Source of the DNA: Emticicia sp040253585
Lineage (GTDB): Bacteria > Bacteroidota > Bacteroidia > Cytophagales > Spirosomataceae
NCBI RefSeq assembly: GCF_040253585.1
Contig: NZ_JBELAU010000007.1
Location: 124,001 to 188,000 of the forward strand
Direction: 5' to 3'
DNA length: 64,000 bases
Made by a program: the position numbers and the translations under genes. This document shows positions 60,093-64,000 of the stretch, piece by piece. Numbering within the stretch: position 1 is the first letter of the stretch; each line of letters begins with the position of its first letter. A model generated the notes under the pieces. It was not told the origin of the DNA. It made no database searches and was given only the letters and a program-made list of their open reading frames with translations.

Positions 60093-61367
60093 ATGGCAAA
60101 TAAGGCTCAATGGTCAGTTGCTCATAAGCTGATTTTCTATTTTTGCTTTTTATTCTTTGGTCTAAATACCTTCCCTTTTCCTTTAGATTTTATCGGAGAG
60201 CCAGTCTATAATCTAATTGAAAAGTTTTGGACGCCAATCATCAACCTTTTAGGTAATATATTTTTAGACTTAGATGAAATAACTGTTCGCCCGAATGGCA
60301 GTGGCGATACCACTTGGAATTGGCTCCAAGAGCTTGCTATTCTCATTATTGCATCGCTCGGGAGTATCGTTTGGCTGATAGCCGCTCGCAGCCGTGTCAA
60401 TCACGAAAAATTGGCTTATTGGCTCAGAATCTACCTGCGTTATTATTTGGCAGCAACCATGCTTTCGTATGGTTTGGTAAAAGTATTTCCACTACAATTT
60501 GGTACGATTACCACTTATCGCCTCTACGAACGCCTCGGCGAAATGAGTCCGATGGGGCTTTTATGGACATTCATGGCTTATTCGAAGGGGTATCAGTTAT
60601 TTGGCGGACTTATGGAAGTTGTTTCAGGTTTGTTACTTCTTTTTCGTCGAACCACCACACTGGGTGCATTGCTGAGTGCGGGTGTGATGCTCAATGTGTT
60701 TATGATGAATTTATTTTTTGATGTACCCGTCAAAATATTCTCGTTTTGGTTGATGCTCATAGGTATCTATTTGCTTTCAGCTGATGCCAAACGCCTTTGG
60801 CAATTTTTTGTATTGAATGAACCAACACAAGCTACCCAAGAAATAAAAGTCTTTGCAGATAAAAAATGGTTTCGCATAGGCAGAATCGTACTAAAAGTAT
60901 TATTTATTGGAATTACTTTCGTTGCTCAATTTTATAGTAATTGGCAAGATTCCGCACCTATTTCTGCACCGAAATCGGCTATTTATGGGCCTTATAAAGT
61001 AGAAAAATTTGAACGAAATAACATAGTTTCAGAAACTGATACTTTGCGTTTGCAAGAAGTATTTATTGACCGCCGAGGAGCCACAGATATGATTTATGTA
61101 ACTAATGAAGATGGACTGCGTAAACGAGTCAATTTTGAGCTTGACTCAACCAAACATATAATCAGAATGGGAGATTATGCTGCACCCATAACTGATACTG
61201 CTCGATATACATTTAGTTATGTACAGACCAGTGCCGAAACATTTTTTTTGAAAGGAAAAATCAAAAACGATTCTATACGAGTAGCAATGAAGAAAATGAA
61301 GCCCAGAAACTTTTTGCTTACTACACGTGGTTTTCATTGGGTGAATGAAGTGCCTTTTAATAAATAA
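60093..61367 (+). CDS. DoxX-like membrane protein
   Basis: 424 residues. The N-terminal ~250 residues hold about six membrane helices with DoxX/DoxD-like features (YYLAATMLSYGLVKVFPLQF, YQLFGGLMEVVSGLLLLFRR, GVMLNVFMMNLFFDVPVKIF). A soluble C-terminal domain (about 290-424; YGPYKVEKFERNNIVSETD, LQEVFIDRRGATDMIYVTN) follows a final helix near 270. It is much longer than simple DoxX proteins because of this tail. Role unknown. Ends within a strong terminator stem. Confidence 0.8.
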   Translation: MANKAQWSVAHKLIFYFCFLFFGLNTFPFPLDFIGEPVYNLIEKFWTPIINLLGNIFLDLDEITVRPNGSGDTTWNWLQELAILIIASLGSIVWLIAARSRVNHEKLAYWLRIYLRYYLAATMLSYGLVKVFPLQFGTITTYRLYERLGEMSPMGLLWTFMAYSKGYQLFGGLMEVVSGLLLLFRRTTTLGALLSAGVMLNVFMMNLFFDVPVKIFSFWLMLIGIYLLSADAKRLWQFFVLNEPTQATQEIKVFADKKWFRIGRIVLKVLFIGITFVAQFYSNWQDSAPISAPKSAIYGPYKVEKFERNNIVSETDTLRLQEVFIDRRGATDMIYVTNEDGLRKRVNFELDSTKHIIRMGDYAAPITDTARYTFSYVQTSAETFFLKGKIKNDSIRVAMKKMKPRNFLLTTRGFHWVNEVPFNK

Positions 61368-61409
61368 GGAAATCCTACCAAATTAGATTTTGGTAGGATT
61401 TCCTTATTT
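61362..61409. terminator. perfect 21-bp bidirectional terminator
   Basis: Bases 61362-61382 and 61389-61409 are exact reverse complements around a six-base loop, with an A/T-rich outer end. The stem contains the stop codons of both flanking convergent genes. Confidence 0.93.
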
Positions 61410-61817
61410 ACTCGATCGCATAGCTTTATAGACTTTTATAGATTCTTCGTTCATAAACTGTTCATATTCAGGGCTTTCACAGCCATAAATGGCAATTTTG
61501 CCTTCTTCGTTGTGGTGTACGCCCCAACCATAACGCTTCGTAAGTGGCGATGCTCGAAGGCAGGCTTGTCCCTTAGAAAAATAAGCGGCACGGGCTTCGG
61601 CTAACTCAGCTTCGGTCAAATCGTTTTTTTCGGCAAAAACCTGAAATAGCACATCGTCTGAAGTGTATTTATAGGGGTTTTTCTTCAAAATCTCAAATTG
61701 TATATTTGCTATTGATTTCTTATCACCTTTTATTGGGGGCACTTCGCCCATACTGACTGGGCAGTCGTCTGCTATGGCAATGAAGGCAGTTTCGTAGTTG
61801 GTCGTATGTACTTTCAT
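61404..61817 (-). CDS. DUF6157 family protein
   Basis: 137 residues. It begins VHTTNYETAFIAIADDCPVS and contains KSIANIQFEILKKNPYKYTS, ACLRASPLTKRYGWGVHHNE and KIAIYGCESPEYEQFM, the DUF6157 pattern as I recall it. No signal peptide or membrane part; cytoplasmic. Function unknown. It shares its last bases with the bidirectional terminator. Confidence 0.78.
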   Translation of the reverse strand: MKVHTTNYETAFIAIADDCPVSMGEVPPIKGDKKSIANIQFEILKKNPYKYTSDDVLFQVFAEKNDLTEAELAEARAAYFSKGQACLRASPLTKRYGWGVHHNEEGKIAIYGCESPEYEQFMNEESIKVYKAMRSSK

Positions 61818-61883
61818 GAGATAATTGATTTTCTACAAAGAAAAACAAACTCACTGACAACTCTATGTCAGTAACAAATATTT

Positions 61884-62690
61884 TTACTTCAAAAAAGTCC
61901 TCACTCCCTCCGAAAACTCTTCGGTATTGTAAGTGCCATTATGATTTCCTTTTACAATTTTCAATGTAGCATTCTTAAAATAGGTCTGCAAAACTTCGGG
62001 GTCGCCATTGTCTTTATCTTCGTTTCCGGCAATAATCAGTACTGGTTTCTTGAATTTCATCAGTTCAGCAGGCGTAGTTACAGGCTGGTATTTTTGCAAA
62101 TAACCCAAAGCCAAAGTATCGGCATTGATAGATTTAGCGTATTTTACCGCACCTTGGGCAATTGGGTGGAGGTGTGCTTTTCCGCTAAAGGCTTCAGCAA
62201 ACATCAGCCTTCTATCCCAATTAGAGTTCGTAAAATGTTGACCCATTCCGCCCAAAACTACTGACGAAATACGCTTGTCTTTCGTCAGTAATTTAGCCGC
62301 CACAATTGCTCCACGAGAATATCCCACAACCGCATAAGTCTTGATTTTTAGGTCAGAAACAATACCTGAAACATCAGCAGTTTCGATGTCGTTTGCATAG
62401 AATTTATCTTCATGTGGTTTATCCGAACGCCCGTTCCCTCGTAAGTCAGGCACAATTACCCGATAACCATTTTTTACTAAATCTTTATACAAAGCCGTTT
62501 TTCGCCAATTGGCTCCAGTATTGATAAATCCGTGTAGCAAAACGATAGCTTTTCCCGAACCTGTATCAGTGTAAGCAACTCGGATTTTATCGGGTGCTTC
62601 GTAGTATTTGAAACTTTGTGCAAATCCACAAGAAGAAGAAAGCAGTACGAGAATCACACCGAAGCTACTAAGTTTTTTTAAGCGTTTCAT
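61884..62690 (-). CDS. alpha/beta hydrolase, exported
   Basis: 268 residues from the ATG at 62690, giving leader MKRLKKLSSFGVILVLLSSS followed by Cys21 (SSSC), so it may be a lipoprotein. The alpha/beta hydrolase core is complete: VLLHGFINTGANW, nucleophile motif GYSRG (Ser), Asp in IIAGNEDKDNGD and His in VKGNHNGTY. PDLRGNGRSDKP is typical of the esterase/epoxide-hydrolase-like group. Substrate unknown. Divergent from the ArsR regulator. Confidence 0.85.
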   Translation of the reverse strand: MKRLKKLSSFGVILVLLSSSCGFAQSFKYYEAPDKIRVAYTDTGSGKAIVLLHGFINTGANWRKTALYKDLVKNGYRVIVPDLRGNGRSDKPHEDKFYANDIETADVSGIVSDLKIKTYAVVGYSRGAIVAAKLLTKDKRISSVVLGGMGQHFTNSNWDRRLMFAEAFSGKAHLHPIAQGAVKYAKSINADTLALGYLQKYQPVTTPAELMKFKKPVLIIAGNEDKDNGDPEVLQTYFKNATLKIVKGNHNGTYNTEEFSEGVRTFLK

Positions 62691-62800
62691 AATTTTAATT
62701 GAGGTTGAAAAGAGCAAGCAAGATAAGGTTTTATTGTAAGACTTCAATCAATCATTCTTTCAAGCCTTCTAATCTTTCTCAAAAATAAAATCAAAAAATA

Positions 62801-62851
62801 TTTGTGCAAGTAAATGCTTGCGTATATATTTGCAATCAAATACTTGCATAT
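62801..62851 (+). promoter_or_regulatory. ArsR promoter with repeated operator
   Basis: TTTG (62801-62804) and TATATTTG (62825-62832) are 20 bases apart, a full match to the phylum promoter. AAATGCTTGCGTAT (62812-62825) and AAATACTTGCATAT (62838-62851) form a 14-base direct repeat with 26-base period around the -7 box. GCAAG-N6-CTTGC gives a further dyad at 62807-62822. Confidence 0.62.
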
Positions 62852-62852
62852 T

Positions 62853-63176
62853 ATGGAAGCCAGAAGAGATGTTTTTCAAGCAATAGCCGACCCCACAAGG
62901 CGACAAATTATTGATATGTTGGTCGACAAACCACTCAATGTCAATGCTTTAGCCGATAATTTCAGCATGAGCCGACAGGCGGTTTCATTACACGTAAAGA
63001 TTTTAGAAGAATGTGAATTAATTGTAATCAGAAAGCAAGGCCGAGAAAGAATCTGCGAAGCCAAGTTTGAAAAACTCAGCGAAGTAGCCACTTGGGTGGA
63101 GCAATACAGTAAATATTGGGAAGAGAGGTTTGATGCTTTGGAGAAATATTTGGAGAAAATTCAACAAAAAAAGTAG
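62853..63176 (+). CDS. ArsR family transcriptional regulator
   Basis: 107 residues from the ATG at 62853. An earlier ATG would lie inside the operator repeats. Winged HTH of ArsR type: RRDVFQAIADPTRRQIIDML, VNALADNFSMSRQAVSLHVK, RKQGRERICEAKFEKL. There is no metal-binding ELCVCDL motif. This is the SRPBCC-linked subgroup, usually next to an AHSA1-type gene, as here. It probably represses itself and the downstream fusion. Confidence 0.9.
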   Translation: MEARRDVFQAIADPTRRQIIDMLVDKPLNVNALADNFSMSRQAVSLHVKILEECELIVIRKQGRERICEAKFEKLSEVATWVEQYSKYWEERFDALEKYLEKIQQKK

Positions 63177-63199
63177 GACAAAAAAATAATTGATGAAAT

Positions 63200-64000
63200 A
63201 TGGAAACACAGAAAAATGAAAAAGCTACCTTAACGATTATCCGAAAATTCAATGCTCCAAAATCATTGGTTTTTCAGGCATTTGCCACGCCCGAAGCAAT
63301 GGGCCAATGGTGGGGACCAAGCATCGCCAAAATGACGGTCGTAAGTTTTGACTTTCGCCCGCAAGGAATATTTCATTATAAAATGGAATATTCGGCCGAA
63401 CAAACACTTTGGGGAAAGTTTGTTTATGGAAATATTGTAGAACCCGATTTGATTGAGTTTACGAATGCCTTTTCTGATGAAAATGGCAATTTAACCAAAG
63501 CCGAATTTGCCCCTAACTGGCCTTTGGAGATTTTTAATCGAGTGACTTTGAGCGAGCTAAATGGGCAAACTACGCTTATTTTGAAGGGGTATCCTGTAAA
63601 TCCGAGCGAGCTGGAAACCAGTACTTTTATCGAAATGCAGCCAAATGTTACCGAAGGTTTCAATGCTACTTTCGACCAACTCGAACGCTACGTAAATGCC
63701 GCATTGACAATCAGAAAAGAATTAAAAACTACCAAGAAGGCACGTACAAGCACATACCTGAATTTTGCGGGAAATACTGAAGAAGCCTTTCTGTTTTATA
63801 AATCTGTTTTCGGAACTGAATTTAATGGTGGAAAATTCCAACGTTTTGGAGATATTCCAGCGATGGAAGGTCAACCACCGCTTTCGGACGAAGTAAAAAA
63901 AATGATTTTGCACATTGAATTACCGATTTTAGGCGGACATATTCTGATGGCAACCGACGCACCCGAAAGCATGGGCTTTTTTCTCAAACGTGGCGATAAT
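63200..64000 (+). CDS. SRPBCC (AHSA1-like) / VOC fusion protein (partial at window end)
   Basis: 267 codons are open from the ATG at 63200 and the gene runs past the window. The first ~170 residues are an AHSA1/SRPBCC domain (TIIRKFNAPKSLVFQAFATP, MGQWWGPSIAKMTVVSFDFR, NVTEGFNATFDQLERY). From about residue 187 a VOC/PhnB-like domain starts (TYLNFAGNTEEAFLFYKSVF, FGDIPAMEGQPPLSDE, HILMATDAPESMG). The frame is unbroken between them, so this is one fused protein. It follows the ArsR stop codon by 23 bases and is likely co-transcribed. Substrate unknown. Confidence 0.85.
   Translation, partial: METQKNEKATLTIIRKFNAPKSLVFQAFATPEAMGQWWGPSIAKMTVVSFDFRPQGIFHYKMEYSAEQTLWGKFVYGNIVEPDLIEFTNAFSDENGNLTKAEFAPNWPLEIFNRVTLSELNGQTTLILKGYPVNPSELETSTFIEMQPNVTEGFNATFDQLERYVNAALTIRKELKTTKKARTSTYLNFAGNTEEAFLFYKSVFGTEFNGGKFQRFGDIPAMEGQPPLSDEVKKMILHIELPILGGHILMATDAPESMGFFLKRGDN

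Noticed and set aside
1..64000. tRNA, rRNA, CRISPR arrays and riboswitches
   Set aside because: No tRNA-like T-loops, no rRNA stretches, no regularly spaced repeats and no recognised riboswitch core were seen on reading both strands. A covariance-model scan was not possible.

Overview
The window looks like chromosome of a Bacteroidota member, probably order Cytophagales. The DNA is AT-rich and genes lack Shine-Dalgarno sequences. Several promoters fit the phylum pattern TTTG-N18-20-TAnnTTTG. Typical protein types are present: a TonB-dependent receptor, a SusC-style plug remnant, CotH proteins, LytTR regulators, DUF4230/DUF4382/DUF2490 proteins and many lipoproteins. No tRNA, rRNA, CRISPR array, transposase or phage gene was seen. 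Genus is not assigned. All family calls come from reading the proteins, without database searches.

Layout. 1-8.4 kb: a plus-strand sugar catabolism operon (TIM-barrel isomerase, Gfo/Idh/MocA dehydrogenase, RbsA/RbsC/RbsB-type ABC importer, fused class II aldolase/short-chain dehydrogenase). Its gaps carry palindromic repeats and it ends at a strong terminator. 8.4-16.7 kb: a decayed gene, a very large alpha-2-macroglobulin lipoprotein and a secreted repeat protein. 16.9-25.8 kb: housekeeping genes (glmM-like, upp, ispH) mixed with small unknown proteins. 25.9-30.3 kb: a five-gene operon joining a CotH-type kinase, a polyphosphate-polymerase (VTC) domain protein, a DUF4956 membrane protein and a DUF2490 outer-membrane protein. 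30.5-35.8 kb: a CMD/NTF2/AraC operon, then two tandem outer-membrane proteins with a duplicated promoter box beside a Crp/Fnr regulator. 35.8-38.8 kb: a segment between two direct, attC-like imperfect hairpins (cupin, CPBP protease, HxlR regulator), followed by an Mrr endonuclease. 39.0-44.3 kb: a second CotH gene divergent from a LytTR regulator whose receiver lacks the phospho-acceptor Asp, then a repeat pair and a TonB receptor. 44.4-50 kb: a RelE-type toxin-antitoxin pair, an acetyltransferase, a nucleotidyltransferase, an M28 peptidase and a class C serine hydrolase. 50-54 kb: an ECF sigma factor, an unusual anti-sigma/TonB hybrid and a VWA protein with a TonB-receptor plug remnant. 54-64 kb: DUF779 plus aldehyde dehydrogenase with a divergent AraC regulator, two alpha/beta hydrolases, small envelope proteins, a DoxX-like protein, and an ArsR regulator followed by a SRPBCC-VOC fusion cut by the window end.

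Best candidates for undescribed biology: the CotH/VTC/DUF4956/DUF2490 operon with its distant CotH paralogue; the sigma/TonB-anti-sigma/plug-VWA module; the attC-like bounded segment; and the Crp-linked box duplicated in front of the two tandem outer-membrane proteins.
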